From NCBI GenBank assembly GCA_030272585.1, contig BSYQ01000005.1, positions 1,426,001 through 1,490,000 on the forward strand: 64,000 bases of DNA, read 5' to 3'. The position numbers and the translations under genes were made by a program. Origin of the DNA: Bryopsis sp. KO-2023. Its lineage: Eukaryota; Chlorophyta; Ulvophyceae; Bryopsidales; Bryopsidaceae. Under the pieces are notes generated by a model that was not told where the DNA came from, did no database searches, and worked only from the letters and a program-made list of their open reading frames with translations. How positions within the stretch are numbered: position 1 is the first letter of the stretch; the number at the start of each line of letters is the position of its first letter. This document shows, one piece after another, positions 30,005 to 41,600 of the stretch.

Positions 30005-31754
30005 AGCGAGCAGCGAGTCGTTCCTCAGTTAAAGCACGATTACTATGTCCCAGATCATCATGTGCTTTCTTTAACAGAGCAGGGGCGTATTGCTTAGGAA
30101 TCATCAAACGCCAGGTGCCGACTTTGGACAATTTGAGCAAACGACCCTCCTGAATACGAAATTGCGGGCGAACCTCTTCCACTCGAGTATCCAACAGCCA
30201 TCCGTCCACCTCATTAGTGGTCAGCAAACGCCACACAGGACCGGTATACGCATCAGTCAACAGCGAAGCCAGCCATGGCGTAGGAATAGGAGAAGGCGAA
30301 GTCAAATCCACTGCAGCCGCATCATGAGAAGCGGCAGAACGCTTTCCTGCGAAATACTCATAGCGCGACAGCACATCGGCCAGGATATTGTGCGCACCAG
30401 CAATGTGCTCCACAGAAAAAGGACAGATACACAAAGATTGTATATCATCCAGTCGCCGTAAGACAAACGGCGAATGATTCTCAGGATTAAAAATCCCAAG
30501 AACAGCTTTATTATCGGTGAAAACCGAAAAAGGACGGTCGACTAAAAAAGGCTGAAAGGCAGCCACTGCTTTGCAAAAACCATCTAATTCTGCATGATTG
30601 CTAGAGGACCACGAACGGGAGTTTATCGAACTCCAAAACTGAATGATTCGGTCGCCCTGTAGTAAGACAGCCCCATGCCCAACACTGGAAGAGTCTAGAA
30701 AAATTTTCATCGGCTCCTGAGAGGCGTGGTCAAAAAAATCTAAGCCCCAGAGTTTATTAGTCAACGAAGAAACCAACGACTGCCACAAAGAACGAAAATC
30801 ATCAGTTTGAAAAGCCACTGGATCAGCCGACCGAAAACACTTCAGTGGCGCAACTGTGCGATGCAAAAACGGATGAAAACTCGCTAACCCATTCATCAAC
30901 CCAAAGAAACCGCGCAAATCAAATTTGTTTTGAGGAATAGGAAGATCCTCGATTTTATTAAGCGTTTGAGGATCCATTTTGAAACCAGTGGAACTCACAT
31001 GCACGCCAAGAAAAAAGATAGAAGAACTAAAAAACTCACACTTTTCGAGTTGGAGACTCCAGCCATCCTTGTGGAGTTCATCCAGTAAAATGTCCAGCGC
31101 GACGCGATGCGTCGCCAAATCGTCAGTGGCTAACGCCAGGTCGTCAACATAGGCATGCAGTTCGACTCCTGGCGGTAGCTTGGTGCGCACTTTTGCCAAA
31201 GTAAAGTGCATAGCACGCATATAGTAATGCATGCTATTTTGATAGCCCTCTTTTAGCCTTGTCATCACATAATTTTGACCCCCGAACTCAAAACCAAAAT
31301 ATGTGGCTATTCCATCAGAAATAGGAATGCACATAAAGGCAGAGGCAATGTCTAGCTGTGAAAAGACTTTCTTTTTTTGCATTCGTTTCAAAATAGCCCC
31401 TCTATCCAGTGGAGGTGAATAAACTTGCTTAATGCTAGCATTAAGCATCCTGAAATCAAAACAAACCCGCAGTTTTTTACTGCGGGGTTTAGGAACGACG
31501 ACTAAAGGAGTCATCACCTTAGGTGTAAAAGACACCTTCTTTACCAGCCCCAAGCTAACCCATTCTGCCACTTCACGTTTCACTACTTCAAAAAAACGCC
31601 CAGTCAAATCTCTTTGGCGAAAGTTAGAAAAAGAATCCGAGGAAATAAAAGGCATGTCCTCAACTGTCTCCTTATTAAATTTCCCGATGGGCTGTGAAAA
31701 GAGCTCAGCATATTTTTCTTGAATGTGTGATAATAGCAAACTCTTCACACCCAT
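29844..31754 (-). CDS. pol: reverse transcriptase-RNase H and integrase zinc domain of the second retroelement
   Basis: 636 codons. The RT has LRVCFDFRMLNASIKQ, FSQLDIASAFMCIPI and active-site AYVDDLALA. RNase H follows (KIFLDSSSVGHGAVLLQ, VFTDNKAVLG, NILADVLSRYE). The integrase zinc-binding region HSNRALTEERLAARYVW to CEECQRC closes the domain order of a Ty3/gypsy pol. The frame then runs out at 29844 into unrelated residues, because the integrase core continues in another frame after a deletion. The start at the ATG 31754 is arbitrary; the frame is open a little further upstream and overlaps the end of the protease frame, compatible with a +1 shift. Confidence 0.85.
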   Translation of the reverse strand: MGVKSLLLSHIQEKYAELFSQPIGKFNKETVEDMPFISSDSFSNFRQRDLTGRFFEVVKREVAEWVSLGLVKKVSFTPKVMTPLVVVPKPRSKKLRVCFDFRMLNASIKQVYSPPLDRGAILKRMQKKKVFSQLDIASAFMCIPISDGIATYFGFEFGGQNYVMTRLKEGYQNSMHYYMRAMHFTLAKVRTKLPPGVELHAYVDDLALATDDLATHRVALDILLDELHKDGWSLQLEKCEFFSSSIFFLGVHVSSTGFKMDPQTLNKIEDLPIPQNKFDLRGFFGLMNGLASFHPFLHRTVAPLKCFRSADPVAFQTDDFRSLWQSLVSSLTNKLWGLDFFDHASQEPMKIFLDSSSVGHGAVLLQGDRIIQFWSSINSRSWSSSNHAELDGFCKAVAAFQPFLVDRPFSVFTDNKAVLGIFNPENHSPFVLRRLDDIQSLCICPFSVEHIAGAHNILADVLSRYEYFAGKRSAASHDAAAVDLTSPSPIPTPWLASLLTDAYTGPVWRLLTTNEVDGWLLDTRVEEVRPQFRIQEGRLLKLSKVGTWRLMIPKQYAPALLKKAHDDLGHSNRALTEERLAARYVWDGMHRDIKQYVDSCEECQRCLKIAPTAEFPKWWLSVYSRGDLLCHAMARS

Positions 31755-31788
31755 TTCTGAGTCTTTCTTTCCATCATTTATTGCTCCA

Positions 31789-33015
31789 TTAAACGCACCG
31801 AATGCGTTTACTGTCCTGATGAGCTAATTGAATTTGAAATCGAAAATCACCCACCGACAATCCAACCACAGCAGTGCGACTGCCAACGTGAACTGCCCTG
31901 CTCGAAGCATTGAAAACCGTTACCTTAAGAGGTTTTCCCGCTTCCCATAGCGACGATGATGTGAGGAGGCCGATAGGCATGCGTCCAGAGTCGAAAACAG
32001 GGATACTGCGGTCTGCACGAAACGGCAGTATGAAAGTTCGCGAGGCCTTCGATGCGATCACGAAAGAACGACCCACTGGAATAAAAACATTCTCGCCTCG
32101 CTGCACTGGTTCCACCACTCCTCTTTCTGTAGCCTGGATCGTAACTGTCGTGGGTGCAACCTCCTTTGCCTCGACGCCTTTGGTACATGTGTTTTCTCCT
32201 CGAACAGCCAAACACTGCACTGCCGTTTGTCGGCTCATCTCGATTAAACCTTTCGCTGGATTAATCCTGCACTCAAATCGCTTTAATAAGTCGTTGCCCA
32301 CCAGCAGATCATGCGAAACCTCATCACAAACCATGAACTCGTGCAACATGGTTTTCTTTCCCAGGGTCACGTGCATCTCCGTAACTCCTTTCGCCTGCAG
32401 CGTTGTTTGGTTAAAACAGCGTATAGCTGAGCGCGCCATGTCAACTTTCAGCTCAGACCCAGCTCGATTCAAGGTGCGAGAGGAGATAATCGATATCGAT
32501 GCGCCAGTGTCGACCAGTCCATTCATCGTAACACGATCATTCAAAACCACTGGGCAGTATAACAGCGAGCTTGCGAAATTGATGCCTGCCTTGTCCATCT
32601 CGTCAGCGATGGCGACATTCACTATTTCACCTTCCTCTGCCGTAGGATCTTCTTCAGCGAAAATATCGTCCTCAAAATACTCGTCAACTTTGTCATCCTT
32701 CGTGGCGTCGTCAGTATCCACGTGAAATATCCCAGGCTGTTTGTCACCACGACCTCCTTTGAAACGCTGACGAGTGAATGGGCGTGCCTTTTCCCCTCCT
32801 TCTCCAGTACCTTGGCTTTTCACGAGATAGGTCAAAAACGAACGAAAGCGTTTATCTCGTTTCGCGAAATCAGCAACATAGTGTTTGAGCGTGGAAATAG
32901 GCACACGTCTCAGCGTATCCACATGCGACGAAGTTCCTTCCAAAGCCGAAACACTTCCCTTACTCAACTCCAGAGCGTCGATCTCCATAGCATCCTCGAC
33001 CCCTTTATCACTCAA
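31789..33015 (-). CDS. retropepsin-like protease region of the second retroelement
   Basis: 408 codons from the first in-frame ATG at 33015 (the frame is open back to the gag TAG at 33079). The aspartic protease motif is NGLVDTGASISII, followed by HDLLVGNDLLKRF, the usual hydrophobic strand and G(N/R)D of retropepsins. The N-terminal part is charged and basic (KARPFTRQRFKGGRG) and may do the nucleic-acid binding a zinc knuckle would otherwise do. Past the protease core there are about 150 residues of uncertain role. The next reading frame (RT) is shifted by one base. Confidence 0.75.
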   Translation of the reverse strand: MSDKGVEDAMEIDALELSKGSVSALEGTSSHVDTLRRVPISTLKHYVADFAKRDKRFRSFLTYLVKSQGTGEGGEKARPFTRQRFKGGRGDKQPGIFHVDTDDATKDDKVDEYFEDDIFAEEDPTAEEGEIVNVAIADEMDKAGINFASSLLYCPVVLNDRVTMNGLVDTGASISIISSRTLNRAGSELKVDMARSAIRCFNQTTLQAKGVTEMHVTLGKKTMLHEFMVCDEVSHDLLVGNDLLKRFECRINPAKGLIEMSRQTAVQCLAVRGENTCTKGVEAKEVAPTTVTIQATERGVVEPVQRGENVFIPVGRSFVIASKASRTFILPFRADRSIPVFDSGRMPIGLLTSSSLWEAGKPLKVTVFNASSRAVHVGSRTAVVGLSVGDFRFQIQLAHQDSKRIRCV

Positions 33016-33078
33016 ATTTCCAGCGAGTAACCAATCCGTTCTTCTGCGAACGACCTGGATGACTTGGTCGAGACTCGT

Positions 33079-34077
33079 CTACAGGATATCATATCCCGCT
33101 AATGTATTTCGAACATCCGTTGGCAGTTTGTTTAGTAACAACTGCAGCTTTCTCGATGGAGCCACATGAGGATATTCGTCACAGACAGTCTTGAACCTGC
33201 TCGTAAACGCCAACAGGGACTCCCCTTTTTCTTTCTTCAACGACAAGATCCTTTGTTCCGGACTGAGAATACTCTCCGTTGGAAGGAGATTGTTTAGATT
33301 CGCTTTGATAGAATCCCAGCACGCAGTCTCTATGCGTTCCTCGTCAGTAAGTCGAATCCTTCGCTCTGGATTGTCTGGGTCCTGAATAAACCACTCTGTA
33401 GCCTTCAGCGCATTAGTGATCATTTTGTAGATTGCGCGTCCTTCATGTGTGGTCGGCGCAACGTGCTTAAGAATGACACGTGCTCTCTCCGTGGTCTCTT
33501 CCTCTGTGACCTCGGCATACGGGACGAGCCAGTCTGCCGTCTCCCTTGTCCATTTCGTCACTCTCTGTATCTTTTCAACGTCAGCCATGTCGTGCCTGCG
33601 GTCCTTCCTAGGACGCGATATGTCCGGAAAAAAAAGGTGTTCGTCAGTTTCAAACCAAGGCGTGTTACGCCACTTAGCTTGCTTGTCGAGGTCTGTCACA
33701 CTCGACGTGTCTGAGGTAGCACGTCTTTGTGCCAAGTCGTGAGAGTGCGTATCTGCGTCCTCGCTGGTTCGCTGTCCTTTTGCGGTTGCAAACGAACTAT
33801 CACTGAAGGATAGTTCGAGGTCGAGCTCTTCGAGTTCAACGCCTAAGCGAGCCAGCGTGCGAACTTTAAACGACTGAATAGACCGAGTAAAGCTCCGAAA
33901 CCATGTAATAAAACTCGAGCGCAGACTTATCTCAACGCGAACAAACGTTCGCTGTCTCTTGTTTACAAGTTTCCCCTGTCGAACTTTATACCTTCCCACG
34001 ACTAATCGAAACTGTCCACAAGATTCCCTCACTATCGCACTACCCCACGTTACACAGCACCACTTCCTTTCGTCCAC
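33079..34077 (-). CDS. gag: Gag-like protein of the second retroelement
   Basis: Open for 332 codons on the minus strand. An ATG at 34077 lies inside the 5' LTR; the first ATG after the LTR in good context is at 33588 (MADVEKIQRV). The C-terminal half resembles the capsid region of gypsy-type Gag (region with WFIQDPDNPERRIRL, then RLTDEERIETACWDSI and ESLLAFTSRFKTVCDEYP). No CCHC knuckle is visible. It ends at TAG (33079-33081). The same frame then stays open into the protease, so that TAG is either a read-through signal or a nonsense mutation. Confidence 0.7.
   Translation of the reverse strand: MDERKWCCVTWGSAIVRESCGQFRLVVGRYKVRQGKLVNKRQRTFVRVEISLRSSFITWFRSFTRSIQSFKVRTLARLGVELEELDLELSFSDSSFATAKGQRTSEDADTHSHDLAQRRATSDTSSVTDLDKQAKWRNTPWFETDEHLFFPDISRPRKDRRHDMADVEKIQRVTKWTRETADWLVPYAEVTEEETTERARVILKHVAPTTHEGRAIYKMITNALKATEWFIQDPDNPERRIRLTDEERIETACWDSIKANLNNLLPTESILSPEQRILSLKKEKGESLLAFTSRFKTVCDEYPHVAPSRKLQLLLNKLPTDVRNTLAGYDIL
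33892..33903 (-). other. primer-binding site of the second retroelement
   Basis: TGGTTTCGGAGC on the minus strand directly abuts the 5' LTR and is identical to the chromovirus primer site at 3442-3453. Confidence 0.75.
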
Positions 34078-34117
34078 TACTGCCTCATTTCAGTCATCTA
34101 CCGCTTTGGCGCTCACA
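33904..34117 (-). repeat. 5' LTR of the second retroelement
   Basis: 214 bp. The LTR itself is open in the gag frame from an ATG at 34077 (minus strand), so a gag start inside the LTR is possible. Confidence 0.92.
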
Positions 34118-34121
34118 GAGG

Positions 34122-35379
34122 GTTCCCCCCCCCCCCCTTCTGGTTGGAGTTTGAGTAAATGAGAATTTCTGTGAAAAAAATTCTTGGTAATTTCCAAACC
34201 CTTTTCTGCAGAGTAGAAAAAAAAGTAAGGAGAACAAATATTTTGGATTGAGCAATATAAACTCATATGTATCATTTGTTGTTTCTTTCTTTTTTTATTA
34301 TTTTTAACGAAAAAGTCGGATTTTTTGTCTAAGTGTTTTTTTTTGTTTTTTTCAAGTCTGTTTCTCTTTCTCAAAAGCACTTGTCATCAAATTTGGATTT
34401 TCTTCTATTCTCTTGAAACTTTTTTTTCTTCTTCTTTTTTTTTCTACATTGAGGTCCGACGGAGAGAAAATGTTTTACCAACACTTCAAAACGGCACCAG
34501 TTCATTGATGGTGTTTTTCCACCTTGTCTTGATATTAGGAGTTGTGGAAATGAGTAATTCAGGTGGGCAGTGTAGTTTGTGAAGTTCAGACTCTTGATTG
34601 TGCCAAGATTCTTCTTTACAATTTGTTGAATCCACAACATCGCCACCAAAACCACCCCCCCACACGAACAATTCTTTAAAGAAAAATAAAAAAATGGTCG
34701 AACCATATCGACCTTACACACTCAGTTCCAGCTCCTCAAATATCGTTCAGTACTTTTTAACACAGTTCGCCAACTAAACACATCTCCGAAGCACTCCCTC
34801 TTCAACCAAACTTCAATAACTGAACATAACCCGACAGCTGCCGATGCAACCCCGAAAACAGCTTTCCACAAACTTCACAATCATCCAGCGTTTTGTTCTG
34901 CAAGCGAACAATTCTTCATTCGACTTCTCTTTTCTGTTTTTTTTTCCGTTTTCTTTTACCTGTTTCCCACCCCCCAAAGTTTTTTTTCTCTTCTCCTTGC
35001 AACTGTTGTCATTCTTTCTCCCCCCCCCCCTTCTTTCTTTGTTTTCTCCTCGTTCATTAACCCAATAAATCATGGCTGAAAAGGCACTGATTTATTCAAC
35101 GCAAATCCTGACTAAACCACCACCCAACGTTTTTTTTGGAATTGATCTCTTACTTTCTTGCGCCGACTTTCTTGGTGGTTTTAACCTTTTCCTTCCCCCA
35201 CCCCCCCCTCCCCAACTTCAAATTAATGAATCACCAGAACTTAAAATAAAGATTAAAAAAATTATACAGAATTAAAAAAAAAAGAAAAAAAAAATGCTTC
35301 CCAGTATTTTGAGGAAAAAAAAAAACACAACAAGTTCGCAGTATATTTGAAAAAGGAACGAAAAAGACAACGGAGCCTT
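34122..35379. other. AT-rich intergenic DNA and 3' flank of acyltransferase gene 1
   Basis: T- and A-rich sequence with short C runs (34128-34138, 35021-35030). No gene recognised. The part nearest 35380 is presumably the 3' UTR of the minus-strand acyltransferase gene. Confidence 0.5.
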
Positions 35380-38300
35380 TCAGGGTTTGAATGAGGGCGC
35401 GCGTTTTCCTGGGTTGGTGGCTTCGTAAAGACTGCGAACAAAATAGTCTTTGTAAGGATCCTCTTCCCTCTTCTTTTGCAAATACTCAATTCCACCTTCC
35501 ACTTCAGCTTTCACCTGCAACAACAAAAAAAATAGATAGAAAAAACGATTCAATCGACCATTTACCCTTCCGTAAATTTTCAGGATTATACTCCCCGGTG
35601 TTCAAAAAGTCAAATCGACAAGCAGTGTAGTCAAGGATCCGTTTCTATCTTCCTCTTGAAGAAGAAACTCGAAAAAGCAACCTCAAAAAAAGCCCCCCCA
35701 GAAAAAAAAATCTAAAAATGGAGCCTCCAACAAAGCATCACCTCTTTGTAGATTTCATTGCATTTTTCTCTGTCGTCATAGTCTTCCTTGGACAATTCGA
35801 TGGGCTTCTGCATGAGAAAATAAAACCGCGACGGGATAGTATTCACAGTAACCGGCTGAAAAAACAAAAACAGAAACTTTTAGACAAAATCAAAAGGAAA
35901 TTGGCATAAAAAACACGTATTGGCAATGGGTGTTACAATGACCTTTTTAAAACCTGTTGGCACGCAAAACAATAAAAAAGCAACAACAAATTTCGCTCCT
36001 TCAATCCCCTGACCTGGCCTTCCTCCTCCCCCCCCCCCCCCCCAACACACGGACGCATAAATATTGCATTCGTCAGCTTCCCACTTCCTCTCTGATTTGA
36101 AGCTTAAAATAGAAAATAAAAACCTGTGTCATGTGTCATTATTATTTGGAGAGTGGATGGGATAGATTGAGGTCAGACCCGCAATAAATTACACCCTTTG
36201 GGGGAACCCCTCCCCTAACTTTTTGGCTTTTCGAATCCAGAAATTTTTTCCACTTCAGTAGGTCGCTGTGGATGTACATCTTTTGTTACCCTTTTTTGGG
36301 GACCTGTTTCAAGTCTCAATTAATGAGTCTTCTTCTGTCTTTCTCTCTTTTTCTTTCTTTCAACTTTATATATTTACATTTTTTTTTTTGGGGGGGGGAG
36401 TGCGGTTGTGTTGAAACCATGAAAAAGAAGAAGACGAACAGCTTTTTTTTTATTTTTAGGTGGCAAACCTTAAGCATCTCTCCGTCGATTCCCACATCCC
36501 CGGTCAGCCCTTTCCTGGCTTTTTGCACGTATTTCCTGAGTTGATCTTGCACGTAATCTCCGAAAATTGGAGTCTTTTTGGCATCCTCTGCATCGAACAC
36601 GATTTCCATCCCATCCTCCAGACCGATGGCGGCCAAAGGAATAATGGCCGCTCCAAATTTCGCAGCCATTCTGACGAACTCAGATTGCTCCGGCCAAAAC
36701 AGCTTGTACTTCTCACCCTTCAATTTGTAGGCCTGCAAAACCAGGGTTTCGATGCAGGGAGTAAGCCATTTGCCGGAAAAAAAAAAAAGCAAAAAAAAAA
36801 CAAATTGAAGGAAATCAACTTGCATAAACGAAAGAAAAGGTCAGGATGGAGAGGGAGGAGCGATTGTTCGGCTTGCCAGCCGAGGTCTAATTTCAGTAAA
36901 GAAGAAATCGACTTCTATCCCCAACGATTTGTTTTTATTTTATTTTTTTTTGGGGGGGGGGAGATTCACAGCAAGAGAATGTTTTTTTCATTAAAACAAG
37001 ACAGAATTCCCAAAAACAAAACACAGATTTTTTCGCAAAGATTCTGAAGCGGTTGATTTCCTATTTTTTTAATTTCCTTTTTAGGTTTAGATTTTGTTCG
37101 ACACCTCTCGAACTCCTCCCGGATACAGAAGCACGTTTTCACCACCGCTGAGCAGCTGATGGAAATTCTTCCCAGTGACTCGAACCGCTCCATAGGTAGT
37201 CACACGCCTGGTGATGCCTCCCAATCGCGCGGGGTCGCTGGTAGGGCCAGGTGTAAAAGGCCCCAAATTAAACCCCTCGTAAAATTCCGGAAGCACCACC
37301 TGAAAAAAAAGAAGATAAAACTCTCAGAACCCTATTGTTTTCAGTTTCTTGTTTTCGGGGGGGAGGGGGGGGGGGGGGGGGATATTCAACACCAAAAAAG
37401 CTGCAATTTTTTCCCTGTTTCGGAGAAGCATCAAACCACCACCAACTTTTTAAAAGAGGGTGGTGCATTGACCTTAGGATCGATGGTTTCGATGACTGAC
37501 CTGGGTGAGCAGAGGGTGTGCGAGGCTCCTGAATATCATGTCGGTTTCCTGGATGAGGTCCCCCGCGAACAGAAACGTATCAAGTCCCAGAGTTTGATGG
37601 TTCCCCACAAAAAGCAAAGGTCGATCCTTGGGAAGTCCGCCGAAACCCTTCACAACGCTGGACAGGGAAAAAAAAGGGGGGGGGGGAGGAAAGCAATGGA
37701 AATTGAGGTGGAAAAAAGAAAACAATCAAGCTGTATCATTATCAAATACCCGAGCCGTATTTATTTTCCGATCCTTCCCCCACCCTGCGCGGATGCGGGA
37801 AGGTAATATGATAATAATAATATATTATCTGAGTAGTGGGGCCTTTCCACTTATTTCCATATTTTGATTTTTTCGATTTTGTTTTTTGCTTCCATGCAGC
37901 CTCATGCAATACGATTTGAAAACCGAGACAAAAATATGTGTAAAAATAAAAGGGAGGGGGGGGGGGAGGGGAGGACCCACAGGGGCATCTTTCAATTATG
38001 GTTAGCTTCGAGGAAAAACAAAAACACGAAAATACACACATACACAAAGCACCCCTGCAAACTTTTTTAAGAAGCTTTTTTAAGGAACAAAGGCCTGGAA
38101 TGGTGCCCTGCAAATCCCATCATAATCGAAATTAAAATCAATCGATTAACTCTACTCTTTAATAAAAAAATAATCGAATGACTTTCTTAAAATTGAAATT
38201 GGTTTTTTTTAATTGTTCCAAACTATTTAATCAATTATTTCTTTTAATCAAATGGAAATGTAATAACAGCATACAGCGTCATTGTTACACTCACGTTCCG

Positions 38301-38625
38301 TCTTCCAAAGTGGAAAAATTGACCGGACTGACGGGCTGTCTGACGCTTTCGAAAGGCTTCAGGAGTTCTTCATACAGTTCGATCTTGCTGGGCATCTCGA
38401 TGGGACCTTTTGCCGATCCGAAGTTGTTGATCATGTCCCTCTTCTTGCCAGGTTTTGGGGGGCATGACAGCACACGCTTCGTGACATAGAAGCCCTCTTT
38501 CTGGGTTTTCGAAAGAGTTGGAATGTACCGATGTCAGACAGGCAATCAAAACCTCGACAAGGCCTGCATGGTTCCATAATAAAGATGGTTCGCTTTTCTC
38601 TACCACATATATGTTGTGTATGTAT

Positions 38626-38670
<45 letters not shown>

Positions 38671-41600
38671 CTTTTTCCAAATTATCAATCTTGTTTTTTT
38701 ATAGGAGAGAAAACATGCATGTTGAAAACAATTATTCATTAATTACTACCTCTTCTATTATTATTATTGTTATACTACTTTTTCACTCCCCTTTGTTTTG
38801 TTTTGTTTTTTACCTTCATGATTTCGATGAGATCGACTCCGGCCTCTTGCAAAAGGACGTGACTACGCTGAGGCAAGACAACTGTTCGAGCCCTGGGGAG
38901 GGATTTCTGCAGACGCTCTGCTTCTTTTGCCGACGGCAGTAGCCAGTCCCCTTCCCCAACGACCACCAGGCACCGTTGCTGAACCTGTGGGTTTTTTTTT
39001 CAACAAGGGATGTCGGGTCCATGTCAGAATTACTGATCACGATACATAGCCTGACCATTTCTCTTTTTAAGTACTACTGGTGTGGCCTATTTCTTTCACA
39101 TGCGCGCTTGACTAGGAGAGGAAACTTCAACACAAAGAAGATCAATCGCCAATTCGTTGTTTGAGGAATTTTTTTCTTTTTTTTGGGAAGGGGGGGGGGA
39201 GGAAACTCACATCCAAGATAATTTTGTCGAAACGCTCCACGCCCTGTTGCATCAGCGTCAACCTCCATTGGAGCAGGTCCCGGTCGAACAAATCCCCAAG
39301 GAAGTCGAGGGTGCCGAACATTTGACCAGCCGTCTACAAAATACAAAAAAACGAATCAGTCCTCAGCGCCTCCCATCGCTCAACCGCCAGTGAATTGCTG
39401 TGGATCAAACAGAAAAAGAATAACAGTGCGGGAATGAAGGCCCCACCTTGATGAACTGCTCAACCACCACTTCAGTCGGAGCTATCAAGTCCACGTTTCT
39501 GAGCAGAAGCTGGATAGGGTTGCCGACAATGGGTGCAATTGCGAAAGGCAACAAAGAATAGACCTCGTTCGGGAGCTGAGGCAGGAGCGGTGCAATGACT
39601 GGCAGAAAGGAGTCTTTATAGCTGGTTGCAGGGTTCACCAACACAACTCTGTCCACCAAATCTCTGCAAAAAAAAATCGACCAAAATGGCAAAAGCAATC
39701 ATTTTTAGGCAAAATATACCCAAGGAAAATCCTCACTAAGTACGATTCATGGGCTGATTTAATTTGTCTGTGTGTGGCAAAATATATCCTCATTTTTGGT
39801 TTTCTCTCTTTTTCTTACTTGCACTCGGCCGCCACCACCAAAGCCAGCAACCCCCCGAACGATTCGCCAAGAAGATAGAGAGGTCGTCCTTCCGCTCGTG
39901 GATGGAGGCTGTTCTTAAGATATTCCTGCCCCCCAAAAAGCACACAGCAACGGTTTCCACTCTCTTCTTTCTATTCCATGGTATGCTAGACCCCCTTCCC
40001 CCCCTTTTCTTTAGAAGTCGAAGAGGTCGAAAAAGTGCAAACAGGGATGAGTAAACAGAAGATATCTATGCATATGCATAGATATTATTTTGTATAATTC
40101 TCATTTCCAGTGAAAATGGCACCATTTGCATCCTTACAGTTAATATTTTTGTCTTGAGTAAACACACCATATCTTTTCTTTTTTCCCTTTTAATGAAAGA
40201 AACAAGAATCCCCAAACCTTGACGATTTGGACGAGACCATCAAAGTCAGTTCGATCAGCGGCAGGAATCGTGAGTGCTTCGAAATCGAAACCCTGCACTA
40301 GAGAAGGAAACTGCCTGGAAGCTGCCAGCCCGGTGCCGTCTTCCCCAGGCAAATACAGCATAACAGGAAGTTCGCTGGTTTTAATATTTGGCGGGGAATA
40401 GGCAAGATAAGGCCTTTCGAACCTCGGTCCTGAATCTGTGGAAAGAAAGAAAGGGAAAAGAAACACAGGGCTGAGAAACATGCATGCAACAATTTCTGTT
40501 GCTGCCGGGAGATTCACGATCGCACAGCTTTTTCAATTTTTTTTTCCAGCGAAAATCAGAATAAGTTGAAGAGGCTGCTGCACATCCCCGAAAAAACCAA
40601 GCTAGTTTCCCAATATTTTATTTTTGTTTGCCCGAGTTATAGATATTACCGGTTGTCAATAGATCATTCAACGACTCCTGAGTGGGTCCTGCATTGCCCA
40701 TCACTGTGATTCGAGGTTTTCCAATCTGGATCTTGGCATTTTCGGCTCCATTTCCATTTTCAGCCCCATTTTCGGTTCCATTTCCGGCTCCATTTCCGTT
40801 TCCGTTGACCGAATTCCTGGAAAGGCTCTCCGAAGACCTGGAAACATTTTCGGCAATGGGGGCTTCTTCGGCTTTTCCTACAGATAATGAAGGGAAAAAT
40901 GTGTGTTAAAAAAACATGCCAAAAACAATTCATTCTCGTACCTTTCGGCCTCCGTGTTTGCGAATTCTTTCAATTCTTCAAAATGATTATGTGATCGGGA
41001 TGGAAGCCGAAGCTACTTGCCCCCCCCCTCCCCAACCAAAAATAAATCATTAAATAAAAAGAAAAGAAAGAGAGAAAGTGCGCTGGAGTGACAGACCCAG
41101 AAGCCCTCCCCCCTCCAAAGCATCATGATGAAAAAAGGAAGGGGGGAATTGTAGAACTATTGGGACTACTACCAGATCATCCAACAAGAAATTGGCCTGG
41201 CAGAAAAAAACTACTGTAATATTGCAACCAATCGTCCACAATTCCTTTAATTGGGAGTACAAACATCCATCCACCGAAATGAGGGCACTACATGACGATC
41301 TTTTTTTAATTTGGGAAAGGGGGGGGGGAGTGTGAAAGGGAAATTTTTGTAAAACTGAATCGAATCGATCAATTAAAATATTTTCTACTGCAAGGATATA
41401 AGACATTGTCTAAATATTACTGCGATTTGGATATCTGCTTTTTGTTGTACAGCGGGTTCGAAAACATTGTCAGACAGATTATCCCGCAAAAACTGCGTTA
41501 AAATCACCAAAGCATCGCTAAACGACGAACCGGTCTGCCATGCTGCTGTGAAAATAGCGTTCGGGACCGCACTACGAATTCCGATTCACGCCACGCTATC

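Larger units (their letters stand above)
28876..34117 (-). mobile_element. second LTR retroelement (gypsy-type domain order), degenerate, with identical LTRs
   Basis: Two 214-bp LTRs (28876-29089 and 33904-34117) read the same base for base by eye and, on the minus strand, begin TGTG and end TACA. GAGG is duplicated at 28872-28875 and 34118-34121. On the minus strand the order is LTR, primer site, gag, protease, reverse transcriptase-RNase H, integrase, LTR. The coding region is broken: a TAG between gag and protease, a frame change before RT, and a deletion plus frameshifts in integrase. Identical LTRs mean very recent insertion, so this copy was probably copied in trans. Confidence 0.9.
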
